Assembly (NCBI GenBank): GCA_944472155.2
Contig: OX235279.1
Coordinates: forward strand, 146,528,199-146,592,198
DNA length: 64,000 bases
From: Trichobilharzia szidati
Taxonomy: Eukaryota > Platyhelminthes > Trematoda > Strigeidida > Schistosomatidae
Direction: 5' to 3'
The notes under the pieces were generated by a model that saw nothing but the letters and a program-made list of their open reading frames with translations, was not told where the DNA came from and did not search any database. Position numbers and translations under genes: made by a program. Positions 10,472 to 22,379 of this stretch are shown here, in pieces (position 1 is the stretch's first letter; every line of letters starts with the position of its first letter).

Positions 10472-10712
10472 GTGTGCGTCGGTGGTACAGCGGTTAGGAC
10501 GCTCGCCAACCATGTACATGGCCTGGGGTTCGATTCCCGACCACCAACGCACTCCTTCACCTCGCTAAGCCAGTAATAAGACTGGCAAAGAGGGAAATTT
10601 GGGTATGAGCCTAACAAACCCATCCTGTAAAAATGATCACCACTGCTACAGAAACTTGAAGGCTCTATCTTAAAGCCCTATGTTCCCCTGGGAAAGTGCA
10701 GGGGTAAAAAAC
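10472..10712 (+). mobile_element. SINE-B: tRNA-derived SINE with RTE-like 3' tail
   Basis: GTGCGTCGGTGG at the 5' end and CACCAACGCAC form an acceptor-like stem around A box (TGGTACAGCGG) and B box (GGGGTTCGATTCC), so an internal Pol III promoter is visible. The body (CTTCACCTCGCTAAGCC to CCCATCCTGTAAAAA) is constant among copies. The 3' end TAAAGCCCTATGTTCCCCTG matches the RTE LINE tail at 3635 and 24996. A 9-bp direct repeat TTCTTTCCT (10463-10471 and 10713-10721) is a clean target-site duplication. Confidence 0.88.
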
Positions 10713-11060
10713 TTCTTTCCTCTGGTAAATTCAAAAAAAGTAATAACTGTGAAAAACATAGTACTGAATGACTGCGTAAATGTTGGGAGTGAGACTCGTC
10801 AGCTGAATATTCTTCTACAAACATTGTTATTTTCAAGAGAATTCTTTAAGGTTAACATACATACATGCAAACACATGAACATTGTGATAGCTTCAAATAA
10901 GTGTCATTTTCAACAAATATATGATTTATAATTGGTGAGTGCTAGATAATCTGTTAACGATATTATTAAGTGAATAATACTCATCAATCAAAGCACATAC
11001 TGATGAATAAACTGGATCTATGGTGATAGAATTAAGACAATTATAAACACCTAGATATGA

Positions 11061-11092
11061 TTATAATAATAATAATAATAATAATAATAATG
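11061..11092 (+). repeat. AAT microsatellite
   Basis: About ten AAT/ATA units. It could be the tail of an otherwise unrecognisable RTE, or an independent repeat. Confidence 0.85.
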
Positions 11093-11199
11093 GAAGAAAG
11101 CACTTCAAAGAGAGGAGGGAGGTGAAGCGAAATTATAAAAGTAAAATAAATGCATACTACAAGGGTAGATTCAGACCAACTACTGTCTTATTTTGCATA

Positions 11200-12500
11200 G
11201 ATAGTTCCGGTTTCCTTAATCTGATTCGGCAGGCTTCAACAAAACCGGTTCTTTACTTAGCTCTTTTGATTTAATTTTCATTTATATTGATAAAAAGGAA
11301 TATGTGGTGCATTTATTGGATTTTGTATACGGTGTAGGAGTTGAATGATTTACTCATAGCTTGCCAATAAGCTGGTCGACTTTAAGAGAGCTTACCGGTG
11401 TATTGAATAATACCAGTGAACAAATTCAGGTGTAATAGTTGTAACGGAAACAAATACGAAAATCCATCTCCCGTGTATAAATGTTGCGCCTCAATATAAT
11501 GTACTTTCTCCATTTCTTTTTCCTTTCTGTTTACATGAGTTGGTGTATTCTTCTAAAACTAATTTCATTAAATATGCTGATGATCTGACAATTTCTGTCC
11601 TAGTACCTTCTGCGTTAGACTGTGCTAATATGAATAGTTTCTTATCTGGGTTTAAGCAATGGTCTCAACTAAATGGTCTTAAACTAAATCCATCTAAATG
11701 TCATACTGTTGATCTTAGTTTCAGACGAGAACAAGATTTGCATGGACTGATTCACTTAGATGATTATTCTTTAAATCAACGTCAGTGTGATTAGAAATGG
11801 ACCGAATATTACCTATCTTGGCATTAGTTTCTCTTCCGGTCTTTGTGAGTAGTTCCATCATATACTGTTAGTTTCTAAGAACATATTTCGGGAAGAAGTT
11901 GAGACATTCTGGAATAACTCAGCCTCTTCTCTAACAATTTATCACTTCATATATTCTGTCTATTCTTCTTTATTGTAATCCTTTATTCTTCCCTAGACTA
12001 CTGAGGGATGACTGTATTATACTACATAGGACTTAAAAGGCTGTAGGGAGGGTTAGCGGTGTGTGCCTTTGACTCAGCTGACTAACTGACACTGTTGCTG
12101 ATATGTATTTTAATTCCTGCAAACAGTTAGCTGAAGTCAACTTGTCTGATGCTGAAGATCCTCTTTATTCTCAACTTTCTTCTTGTATCTCTCTGGGGAG
12201 TAAAAGTGGGAGAAATTTCATAAGAATTTGTATGCTTGTTCAGCTGAATATGAAAATTCTACGATACCATATTTAGCACGGGTCTTTTGTGAAGAGACAG
12301 ATCCCAGCAAAGGGCTTATATGCCTACTCCATAATCTGTAAATAAACAGCAGCTTATTACTAGCATTATTAGTACATATAGCGTTTTCCTATTGACTACA
12401 ATTATTGTGGCTTTATTATTTTCACTATTTTACTTATTTATTTAATTATTTGCACAATACTGTAAATATCATTCTGTATGACTATTACTGTTTAGAATAA
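11200..12500 (+). pseudogene. CR1-like LINE relic (3' half of RT and C-terminus)
   Basis: The frame at 11540-11794 contains NFIKYADDLTISV (catalytic YADD), followed by KQWSQLNGLKLNPSKC, typical of RT in CR1/jockey-type LINEs and unlike the RTE copies here. Further downstream, YLGISFS and then LYHFIYSVYSSLL with stops, and CKQLAEVNLSDAEDPLYSQLSS, continue the same reading with frameshifts. The 3' end is probably near AATAAAGTGATTGTTACGATC, around 12495-12520. A schistosome Perere-type CR1 is likely, but it is not identified. Confidence 0.65.
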
Positions 12501-12514
12501 AGTGATTGTTACGA

Positions 12515-12920
12515 TCATCACTGCTATTTTTGTTATTCTTGTTATTGTTCCCTTGGGTTTCGAGTGGAACAGAAGGCTTCAACAACGCATCTACGCTTTC
12601 CTAGATTTTCTGCCATCCTCTTCAGCTGGGTCCGCAATTGCCCAAACTCTCTCATCTCTTCCTCCCCAACACGATCTTTTCGGTGTCACCCTCTCACCGA
12701 TGACGCACTTGTCGCTTCCTATATGGATTCCACTTGAGCGATGGCCTGCATTACGCATGATTTCATTCGATGGCTTCATCAATGTATGTCTGATGCATCT
12801 CCATTTTCTCCTACATATTTGTTGAGCGATCGCCTGTTGGTTGGTTTGTTGTCAGCCAGAGTTTCTTGTTACTAATTCTTTCCGGTCGGCCATTTGATCT
12901 TCAGGATCAACGGAACAAGA
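12515..12920 (-). pseudogene. RTE LINE C-terminal tail, antisense
   Basis: The minus strand encodes MMKPSNEIMRNAGHRSSGIH, then GSDKCVIGERVTPKRSC and RDERVWAIADPAEEDGRKSR, a degraded RTE C-terminus (usual landmarks R-R-W-R-W-x-G, W-N-P-x-G-R-R, W-R-x-E). It begins with the complement of the LINE tail. A copy of the same subfamily lies at 35580-35935. Confidence 0.7.
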
Positions 12921-14685
12921 GAAAACATGAATGCAGTACAGTTGTTTATTCTTCCACCGAAACAGGTTACTGTCAGCAAAGTCTGAAAATAAACGTTAAT
13001 AGAATGCACCATAATGCTTCTGATCGTATTTCTCACATCTTCTGCCAACCAGTATACGACTAAGCAACGACAGACTTCTTGCTTCCCCCCCCCATCGCCA
13101 AATGAAGACCGTTTTGAATATACAAGCGACTCAATAGGCACCAGCATTCGTAGGTTGTGAACACAAAGTTTAGGTTTCTCCTTAAGGATTGCTAAGGCTT
13201 TAGCTTCATGCAGAAGATGTAAGTGAAATCCTTTTCAAGGACTTAGTCTTACTTAATATATATGACTCTGAAGGAAGTCTCTGCTATTGCTGCATGCCCA
13301 GAAGTAATAATAATATACTGCAGTAAAAAAACAGCTCCAACAGCGGTGTAAACACGGGTAGTAATTTTGCTCGAAATATTACCAATAACAAAACTTATCA
13401 TTGTGTGTAGACTATTGAAATATAATTATATTTTATTTAATACTGCTGTAAGTTGATGCTGAAATATGACATAAAAGTCCCCAATACAATAACTCTTTTC
13501 ATGCAAACGAAATAAATTTAGATGCCGCCCACATTTTCTGCCACACACCAGCTGACGACTTGAAACGTTGATTTTAGCTATAGGTACTCATTGTTTTTTC
13601 TTCTTCTGCAAGTGATTAGTACTCACAATCTTGTTGATTGACTGACTTACCATAATTGCCTATCAGTTTATATTTAACCACAACGACGTTGGTCTCCTTC
13701 TTAGCCTGTGTCTACACATCACATAAAGTGGTCTTCAACTTTCATCTGCCATACAGCATAACTGTAAGGTAGAATAACAACATAATGATAGTTGCAACGC
13801 ATTGTACTCGCTGTTCACCAGTTATTCAGACATTCACTAATTCCGCTTCAAATATGACGTAAGCTAGGGAATTCCAAAAAATAAACAAAACAGTTTTGCT
13901 TCATCTATGCTGAGATATCGTGATAATATAGTTACAAGGGGATAGTGGTTGTTTTTGTTGTTGTTGCTGTTGTTGTTGTTGAAACTTTCCGAATATGCAA
14001 AACACCTGAAACATCCGGCCACTTCATTGCTTATCCTTAAACTAGGCTGGTTAGTAAGTGGGAACACAGTGTTTCCCTTACTACTACTACTAATATTATT
14101 ATTATCATCATTTATGAAGTTATTTTTAGCTGCGTTTCACACCTGCGTTTTGCAATAACAAAAACACTTGTTTCCGTCGTCGACTCAAGTAGTATTCACA
14201 TATTATGGAAATAAGTATGCACTGAGCAAACCACTACACAGTTGCGCTACAATTTTTTTCATTCAGTATTCTCAAGTAAAACAACTGTTGACTTGTCTGA
14301 GAGTTGAAACTTTCAGACAGACAGAAAGAAAGAAAGAAAGACGGAAAGAAGAAACAGTCAACTCTGTTCACAAGTATTAGCAATGGTCGTGAAACAAAAA
14401 TACATAAGTCGACTGAGTAGAATATTATATATGATGATGATAATAATAGTTACTTATTTAACAGTTAATTCACTAAATTATCCATCGGAAAAGAAACTGA
14501 AGATTATTCAGTTAACCAACTTGTTACATAATCTCAAAATGATAATGTGAGAATAAAGAAAACAGAAAAAAAACAGTGAGTTCATCTGATCAACAGTTCT
14601 TCACTGTAGCGAAAGTTCCCATTTAGACATTTGGAAGATAAAAGAAAAGTCAAGACAGGAGTATTCTTTTCAAGTATTGGTTTGT
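12921..14685. other. Spacer with small simple repeats
   Basis: No gene recognised. Simple repeats include a C9 run near 13085, (TTG)n at 13950-13982 and a short (GAAA)n at 14325-14345. The open frames here are short and low-complexity. Confidence 0.4.
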
Positions 14686-14689
14686 AGGG

Positions 14690-14975
14690 ATTTGATTAAT
14701 TGCTTACAGGATTTCATCATGAGCTGACATCAGTTAGAGAAACATTGGAAAACCTGTAGAGAGTACCTTTTGTGGGAATCTTGATCAGTACGCACTCATA
14801 GCCAAGGTTCGAACCGAAGACCTTCTGGTTACAAGGCAAGCTAGCTCGTAGACCACTTAGCCACTGGGACCAGATCTAATGGTCCATGAATTCTAAGGTG
14901 AGGCAATAACTAATCGAAGAAGACATTGCGAAGTGGTCGCTCTATGTCATGAATTGACAGAAGTTAGAATTCAAA
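14690..14975 (-). repeat. Hammerhead SINE, antisense, with an inverted leader segment
   Basis: The 3' tail, decayed ribozyme and tRNA block (B box complement GGTTCGAACC near 14810) occupy 14690-14897 in antisense. From 14895 to 14975 the unique 5' leader of the same family reads in sense (AAGAAGACATTGCGAAGTGG to GGCAGAAGTTAGAATTC). The GAAAC box of the ribozyme is lost. Confidence 0.7.
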
Positions 14976-15004
14976 ACTTTATCAAGACACACACTATCAC
15001 GAAA

Positions 15005-15580
15005 CCTTCCCAAAGCAGTGGAAAATGACTATTCTTCAATACTTTAGCGATTCTATTGAGCAGTAATAACATCAAAACAAAAAATTTACCTCAGTAGTGT
15101 CGTGAGACAGCTAGCTATACAGGTAATGTACGTTTCTAAATACGAAATCTAGTATTGTAAGAGAAAATTAGTTAAACAAATTTCAGCTGTAAAAGGTACC
15201 GTAGAATCAAGAAGGAGAATATTCCCAACGAGGTGGGATCAAAACCTCTGTCCACAAGAATCACACTCTGACGCTTTCCGCAGACAGTCCCGAGTCAGAA
15301 TGACCTTCATTCACTCAAATAGACTCAAGTCGTTGAACAACACATTGTCAGTGTACATATAACCATAAGGAGTAGTATTACAATTAATGATTCAAAAAGG
15401 ACAAAGGCAAAAAGTAATAATAAAGGTCAAAATCAGCGTGTGATATGCAGATGTCAAATTATTGATACACAGTCAAGCTGAAAAACGTATAACCATTGCA
15501 AAGTTAGTTGAAACGTCTAAATAAATATAAATATTGTAAATAGGTTGCTCAAGAGGCACCTTCCAAAATAATTTTTATTC
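15005..15580. repeat. Unclassified dispersed repeat, copy 1
   Basis: The stretch is alignable by eye with 53890-54455, in the same orientation. Shared landmarks include ATAACATCAAAA, TCAGTCAGCTAGCTATACAG-like sequence, GTGGGATC-AAA-CTCTGTCCAC, CCTTCATTCACTCAAAT, and GTTAGTTGAAAC-TC. The block GTGGGATCAAAACCTC looks like the complement of a tRNA B box, so it could be a SINE or an LTR/primer-site region. No protein is visible. Confidence 0.6.
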
Positions 15581-15604
15581 ATTACACTATGAGGGGAGAA
15601 AAAG

Positions 15605-16330
15605 ATATCACTATTATTATTTCCTTTAATTCCTAGAGGAACATAGGGCTTCAGCCGTGCGTCTCCATTACGTTCGGTTCTCTGCTAGAGTTTTCACCTG
15701 GCTCCAAGTCTGCTCACGCGCTTTCATCTCCTCTTCACATGACCTCCTCAATGTCACCTTCGCACTGACGACCAACTCAACGCTTCCCTTTCGGGTTCCA
15801 CTCGAGCAATGGCTTGTCTAGTGATGTCACTTGATGGATTGTTTCCTCAGAGCATGGCCAATCCATCTCCATTTCTTCCTGCCTATTTGTTTCACAATCG
15901 GTTCCTGGTTGGTTTGCTCCCACAAGTCCCTATTGCTGATCTTTTCTGACTGGCCATCTGATCTTGAGTATTGAGCGAAGACAACTGTTAATGAAGGTCT
16001 GTAGTTTGTTTGAGATCCTCTTTATGACGCGCTGGCCAAGTCTCTAATCCGTATAGTAGCACTGACTTCACATTGGAGTTGAAAATCCGGATCTTATTTT
16101 TGATGCTGAGTGCTGTCGACCTCCAAACAGACTTGAGTGTGATGAAAGCTTGTCTTGCTTTTCCGATTCTTGCTTTGATATCCTCGTCAGTTCCGCCTGT
16201 AGTTGAAACGATGCTTCCCAGGTGGGTGGGTAGGTAAAAGAGGTTGTTTCTTTCAGGTTCCTCTCATTTATGCTGATTTGTGTCTGTTGTTGTTGTTACT
16301 GTTGGTGGTGTTGCCCAGAAATCTTCAATA
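15605..16330 (-). pseudogene. RTE LINE 3' part, young subfamily, antisense
   Basis: It begins with the complement of the AAT tail (ATTATTATTTCCTTTAATTC) and the shared LINE tail. On the minus strand it runs through the C-terminal domain to about the linker. It is nearly identical to the sense copy at 24370-25062, including the GTGGGTAGGTAAAAGAGGTTG segment. The reading frame is broken by stops. The high similarity suggests one recent subfamily. Confidence 0.85.
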
Positions 16331-17339
16331 TGAGCAACATTCATTCATACTTATATTTCTTACGAGTTTGTGTCTACAGCTAACGTTCCAGCTATGTGAA
16401 CAAAGCGACGGATCACTGGTTTCGGGAGAACTGATTAGGACTGAATGACCGCTGCCGAAAAGAATCTCAGCTATTGGAATTTTTAAAGGTCGATTCACGC
16501 CTCTTTGTAATCATACTGAGTAGTGTCACTCCACCCTTTTGGACGACATTCATGTCAAACCACCGGTATACCTACGCCAAGAGGAACATGAGAACAGTTA
16601 TTCACAAATAAAGATATCCAAAGGTGAAGTTTTATGTTTCAGACTGTCGAAAATAGTAGTTAACTGGGGCACACTACCGTCAATCTTCCTAAACGGATTG
16701 CTGTTTTTTTGAAAATTTCTTTAGGGTTTCAGTAGTAAGGTGACCTTTGAAGATGGGGTTTCAATATGGCATCTTATGGAGAATATATGACACGTTACAC
16801 CACGGAATTCTTAAAGTGATGTTTTTGACTAAGAACCGAAATGAGCTGTCCATCTGCAAGCGACGCTTTGTTTAGAGTGCTATTCTTTGACAGCATCAGA
16901 GCTTAGAAGAGTGGCATGAAATCGAACTTCTGTTGTGATCACTGGGCAGCCAATTATGCAAGTTTATGAGTAAACTATTTTATTTAGGCTTTCTACTGAT
17001 TAGTATCCACAAGGGTGCATAACTCCTCCTTGTTGGCTATACTTCAAACCCGTTCTTATTTTGATGTAAATTTTCATCCATGAATGTTAGTTAGCCACCA
17101 GATATGGAAGTAAGTGTATCATTCACAGGTCTTTTATAAAATTGTTACCGCTAACTATTGATTTCAGCTGACCATATTCCAGGTAAACTCCAAAAAAGGC
17201 AACTATGGTAATTCTGTAAAGTGCATTGTTGAATGTGAGCTATCAACCAAGTGTGCATCTTAGTAATAAGAGTTTTTCTAGCAGAACATTTGGTACTCCA
17301 ATATCCGGGTTGTTATTTACTTTACATAAAACAAAAAGT

Positions 17340-17610
17340 TCCTTTCAAGTTTGATTCAAGGAATGATGTCAGTTACAGAGCCATTGGAAACCACGAGGTA
17401 TTGGGCAGCTGTTTCGTCCTAGTTTGGAACTCGTCACAGAACGTAACCACTGGGGTTCCAACCTAGGACCTTCCGGTCACAAGTCAAGCTAGTAGATCAT
17501 TCATCCAATGGGACCCAATTCAGTGGCCTATGAATTCTAACTTCTTCCAGCTCGTGATTTTAGCGCTACCACCAATCACTGTCACTGGCAGGAAATCCAT
17601 CCCACTGGCC
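17340..17610 (-). repeat. Hammerhead SINE, antisense copy with near-complete ribozyme
   Basis: In reverse complement the segment near 17403-17455 reads GTGACGA, then GTTCC, loop AAACTA, GGAC, GAAACAGCTG. Stem II, the GAAA box and most of stem III are present. The core has G instead of C3, and the spacing fits the 7-nt core exactly. The tRNA block (B box complement GGTTCCAACC) and the leader follow to 17610. Confidence 0.78.
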
Positions 17611-17639
17611 ATGACTCCTCATTAGAACTCTAGGCAACT

Positions 17640-17930
17640 TCGTTCTGTAGCTAATCACTAGTGAGCACCAGATTAATTTTCAAGAGTTATTCAATAGGGA
17701 TTTAATTTGTTTCAAGTTCAACTGCGAGTTGATATCAAGTAAAATCACGGATTGGTAGAAGTTAGAATTCATGGGTTGGCCATTAAATCGGGTCCCAGTG
17801 GATGAATGTCTTACGAGCTTACCTTGTAACGAGACAGCCATCCAGTACTCCCTTCTTTCTTTCAATGGTTCTCTAACTGATATCAACCCGTGGTCAAACC
17901 TGAAACAAATCAGATACCTACAAATGGACT
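17640..17930. repeat. Inverted pair of hammerhead-SINE fragments
   Basis: The left fragment (17640-17765) carries an antisense 3' tail, and the right fragment (17765-17930) is sense: leader, CGGGTCCCAGTGGATG, then a deletion that removes the B box and most of the ribozyme (CGAGACAGCCATCCAGTACTCC remains), then the tail. The leader AGAAGTTAGAATTCATGGG joins the two. Confidence 0.65.
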
Positions 17931-18951
17931 CTCAAAACGTTTCTGTCAGCAAACAATTGGTAAAGATGACTAAATATTATGATATATGTCATGCGTTGAT
18001 GACAGATATTTATGTCATGTATATAGCCCAATTTGGAGGTTTGCTGTCTCTCTTTTAGGTCTCAGAATGTCGACTAACTAGTTTGCTAGTCATTGGAAAA
18101 GAATGCAGAAAAATTCATTATGGAGTGCAGTGGTAGACAGGCTTTCAACTGACCTCAAGCTTTTCCTTTAATCTTGAAACACTGTCTTGGTTTGTAAATA
18201 CTAATGCTTTGGCTGATTGGTGTGAACTCCCAAGTTCCAGCAAACAGGTCACGGATTTGAACACTGCTCCAGGCACTGAGATTTGGACACTAGCCCTGAC
18301 ACAATATGTTTGACCTATTGCAAGCGATTTGTTCAGTAGCAATTTATTTCATTCACTAACACTCATACACAAGTTCCAAGTACGCTTCTGATGACACATA
18401 TCTTCGTAAAGTTGTTCTAGGTTGTTCCAGTCAGTTCAGAATTTAAAAACATCGGCCAGTAACCTATTTGGTTTGCCATATGGACTACTCACAAGTAGGA
18501 ATAAGTAGTATGAAGACTGTCTACCAGTGGTTCATTATTAGAATAATCGCAAGTCGCGTAAGTGGTCCGAAGAGACAGATACGTTGGCATAATGATTTGA
18601 CAAGCCCACCATCGCCGTCCTGAGCAGTTTCCAACATGGCAAGATAAAGGGGTCGTAAAGTCAGTCAGAAGTTTCATGCTGGCTGGCACATCTTGGGGAT
18701 GCGGATAACAAGATTTATAAAACAAAATCAACTTCTGCAATTCTTTACATGGTGGCGCCCCAATTCCCTAAGTTTATACGTCTTTAATTGTTAAACAGAG
18801 CTGATACAATCGCCATAAAGGTTTGTTCAGTCACTCTCCTTCCCCTCCCTCCTTTATAATTATTCTGCTAAAAATTCTCTTTGATTATATTTCATTGTAT
18901 TGATCCCCATTGTTTCAAATGTATATGACTGATATTTTTGATGATGTAATT

Positions 18952-19190
18952 GTGCGTCAGTGGCACAGCAATTAGGACGCTCGCCGACCATGCACATTGT
19001 CAGGGGTTCGATCCCCGGCCACCTACGCACTCCTTTACCTCGCCAAACCAGAAATAAAGCTAGTATAGAGGAAAGGTTGGGCATGAGGCTAGCAACTTCA
19101 TCCCGTAAAAAAATAAACACCACTGCTACAGAAACTTCAAGCCTCTAGCTTGAAGCCCTATGTTCCACTGGGAACGTGAAGGAAGAAAAA
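18952..19190 (+). mobile_element. SINE-B copy
   Basis: A full-length SINE-B. GTGCGTCAGTGG and CACCTACGCAC close the tRNA-like block, with B box GGGGTTCGATCCCC. The body and 3' tail CTTGAAGCCCTATGTTCC are well kept. The element ends in GGAAGAAAAAG. The flanks TGATGTAAT and TGATGAGAAT are a possible imperfect target-site duplication. The two overlapping short ORFs (about 18860-19148) are chance. Confidence 0.85.
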
Positions 19191-19194
19191 GTCT

Positions 19195-20330
19195 GATGAG
19201 AATTCACGGAAAGCCCGTATCTGCTTGCTTAAATCATGTTCTAAAATTATCTCAATGAAAATATTTAAATTTCGTATAGAATCAATGCATGGTTTCACAA
19301 ATTCGTGTGAATGTTCACTATAAACTGTGTTGTTCGCCACCACCAATAGATTTGCCACTTTCTCTTCACGGCTACATTTTGATTTTCAAAATATATATCT
19401 AACTGATTCACTGCATTAATTCAGTGTTGTTTACAAGATGAAATTTGATCTATTTAGCAAGTATTTCTAAATAAAAGGATGAATAGTTTCCAGTGATGAA
19501 GAAATTCGCGTGCCAGTATACGAATGAAGACATTTATTGATATGTTGTATAGTTGTGTCAACTGCATGAAATTCGATGTATTTATACTGATCCCTGTTAA
19601 ATTGGTTAGCTTCTTGATCGACGCATAGCTACAATAAAAGCAGAGTGTATGTATTTGCAGTAGATAATGGTTCTACCAAGTGTATCTTAACTTCAAATAC
19701 TGTTCAATAATGTCATTTGCTTGGAGATCACTAACAGTGTACTTCAATACACGCTAATCACGCTGTGTGGAACTTGTTAGCTGAATGCACTTCCATACAA
19801 AGTTTGTCAGTGTGTGCTCACTAAAACTAGAAATCAGGATGCATTGTTTAAGAGCTTCAGATGTCTTCGAAGGCATCAGTAATCATAAGTAATATTCGTG
19901 AGAAAGTATTAAAACCTCCCTGTCTACCACGTTTCACATTACATCGAGACTGAAATAGAGACGCCTAGTTGGACTCAGGTGCACTGATCAAGAATACATA
20001 CTGCTTGACTACACCAGTAACAGTATACAACAGCTGACTATTTCCCCTACCTGCACTACTTGGGAGAGAACATACAGTGACATGAGCCAAAAAGTATATT
20101 TCATACATTTATTTCCCTTAACGAATTTCAATAAAGCAAGAACAACAGATTTTGTAGAATAAAATGTTACCATCATTGTTTGCCAAAGCATTCTACATCA
20201 AGCACCTGAAACCCGATTTGTGCGTTTAGAAAGAAGCGGGTATCAGTCTTTCCTTGCCCTGGTAACTGGATATTTTCGCCTTCTCTTTACATTATGTACG
20301 ATCATTATTGTTCGGGATAGTGTTTATTAT
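19195..20330. other. Spacer with no recognised feature
   Basis: No gene or assignable repeat was seen. A short (TTA)n run lies at 20322-20342. Confidence 0.35.
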
Positions 20331-20419
20331 TATTATTATTATATGTATATTATTACTATATGCATATATTGATTGATTGGTTTTTGTTTAAAAATGAACT
20401 CTGTGCAAGTATGTTAAAA

Positions 20420-20690
20420 CTGCTTCTGTAGGTATACTTAATAATGACTTTGGACTGTAAGCAGCTGATGTGAAACCAACGAAATAAGCAATGGCAGTAC
20501 CATTTTATTCTGCGAAAACTCTTGTTCTTACTTTATTCAAAGTATATTTCACGCAGTAATAATGTATGATTCAAAATATCACCAAGGTTATGTCACTTAG
20601 TCTGTAATTATGGTCATTTAAATAGTGTGCGTTATTTACACGTGGCCAGTTCAGATTTGTTTATTCCCACAATGGATATCGACTACCACA
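20420..20690. repeat. Unclassified dispersed repeat, copy 1
   Basis: It resembles 44040-44220 in the same orientation: AAATAAGCAA, TTAGTCTGTAATTATGGTCA, AGTGTGCGTTATTTACACGT, then TTTGTTTATTCC. It may be a PLE 3' UTR because a PLE terminal motif follows at 20960-21020. Confidence 0.45.
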
Positions 20691-20959
20691 TTACTCTGCA
20701 CTCAAGTTTTCTATGAAAAGAAAAACTATTCTTTCATTCTGAATATTTATCAGATAGGGTAAATGATGCATCATTTTTGAAACATCAATTCAGTATGGGA
20801 ATTTCCTTAGTTTTATCTGATATTGTATTTGCTATTACATTTTTATGCTTATTATGAGTTAAGCGTCTTTCTTGAACTGTAATTTCATTGATCTTAACAA
20901 GTCGATAATATTTAAAAAAATCAATATTGTTAACGACATTTATTCTAGAATATATATAT

Positions 20960-21025
20960 ATATATAATTGTAGAGCCAGAACGGAAAATTGTCGAAAAGG
21001 ATATTATTTGCCCGAACTTTCTTTG
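20960..21025 (+). repeat. PLE terminal motif (hammerhead-like)
   Basis: TTGTAGAGCCAGAACGGAAA is followed by TTGTCGAAAAGGATATTATTTG. The order (stem I start, short loop, CGAAAAG, near-palindrome) matches the PLE termini elsewhere in the window. A TATA microsatellite precedes it. Confidence 0.5.
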
Positions 21026-21029
21026 GTAT

Positions 21030-22375
21030 TCTAAATGTTTGGATGAATATTTCCGCTATTTTCAACATCAGTCTGAAACTTTGGTGAGCAGTATGCAGCA
21101 GACCGGTGTAAATTAACACGATGTTGGTAATTATTTTTTGTTGTTTCTTTTCATTAGGGTAAATTTCAAGAGATTAACTCATTCCTGTATAGTCCATCCT
21201 ATTGACAATGAGTATCATAAAAGAATGCCTAAACAGTGAGCACCCTTCGAAAGAAAGACTTTTAACTGTATTAATCTGTAAAGGCTGAAACTAATTGAAT
21301 TATGGAAGATTAAAGTAGCTTTTGGTATGTTCTAAGATATCACATAATGCTGTTTAATACAAAAAGACTCAAATGGATTTCACATTCCGCTTTACACTAG
21401 ACAACTGAAATGCTCTTGAATTCTACTTTATGATGACCTTCTAAGTGAATTTTGAATTGAACACGTCTCGTTTTAAACTCTACAATGTTGCAGTCTTCTC
21501 TCCAGTTAACTCATTTTCTAGCGACATCCGCAAAAAGACATCATTTCTCTCACTGCCGGAGATAAGCACGAAATCTCAGTTCAGGTCTTAGAATAGTTTC
21601 TCTCAAACTTCTGAATATCACGCCCAGTTATCCCTCTCGGACCTAATCCTAGTAAGTGAATAATCAACGACCTTCACTCCTAAATATAAACTGCTAGATC
21701 CAATCAATATTCAGGGAAGAGGATGGAGTCATTGTTGAGCACTGCTGAAAAGGTTCAGACTTCTGACAACCATCATCACTTAGAAGCACAGATCTTTCCT
21801 CCTCTAGTGAACAGTCAGAATTTTTCATCCTTGTCATTCTGATGCAAAATATTTCAAGACAAACAGACATTCTCCACACTGGGATATGGCAAAATCTAGA
21901 AATCGGACAAGGAGAATATCAAAGATTTGAAGCCAAAAAGTCAAAAGGCACAGAACATACAACTACTGAAGACAGAAGGAAAAGAATGGGCACCGTATTA
22001 CATGCCAGCCAGATTATCTTAACACTGGAAGGTTGTTCTGCTTGGCTAGTGGGGGGAGGGGGCACATCAGCAGTGTACCCATTTTGGCTCAGCTCAGAAA
22101 GCAGAAATAGTAAAAACCACTCGAATTCTGCCTAGCTCCTCTGGGAAACCAGTAACACATGAAATCAAGTTCGTCATCTGCAAATTGTCCAGGTCGACGT
22201 GAGCAGTCATCAAACATTTCTTTGGAGTTCCCATAATTTCAGTCATGTATAAGTGGATTATTCAGAGTCCTTTACTGCAATATCGGGGAACTGATAGAGA
22301 CTTCTTACCGGCTTTTCTACCGTTTCAAACGTTTTGTACATACAGCACTGGAGCTAGGCGCTTTTTTCACCTGTG
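21030..22375. other. Spacer with no recognised gene
   Basis: Open frames of 61-97 codons occur (for example 21842-22135 +), but no domain is recognised. G-rich runs (GTGGGGGGAGGGGG) lie near 22049-22063. Confidence 0.35.
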
Positions 22376-22379
22376 GTTA

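Noticed and set aside
10472..10560. Functional tRNA gene
   Set aside because: The A and B boxes and an acceptor-like stem are good, but the same unit recurs with a constant 3' body and LINE-like tail and has target-site duplications, so it is a SINE head.
18860..19148. Two overlapping ORFs of 62-87 codons
   Set aside because: Both are chance frames through SINE-B.
22049..22063. G-quadruplex candidate
   Set aside because: Only two G-runs, not enough for an intramolecular G4.
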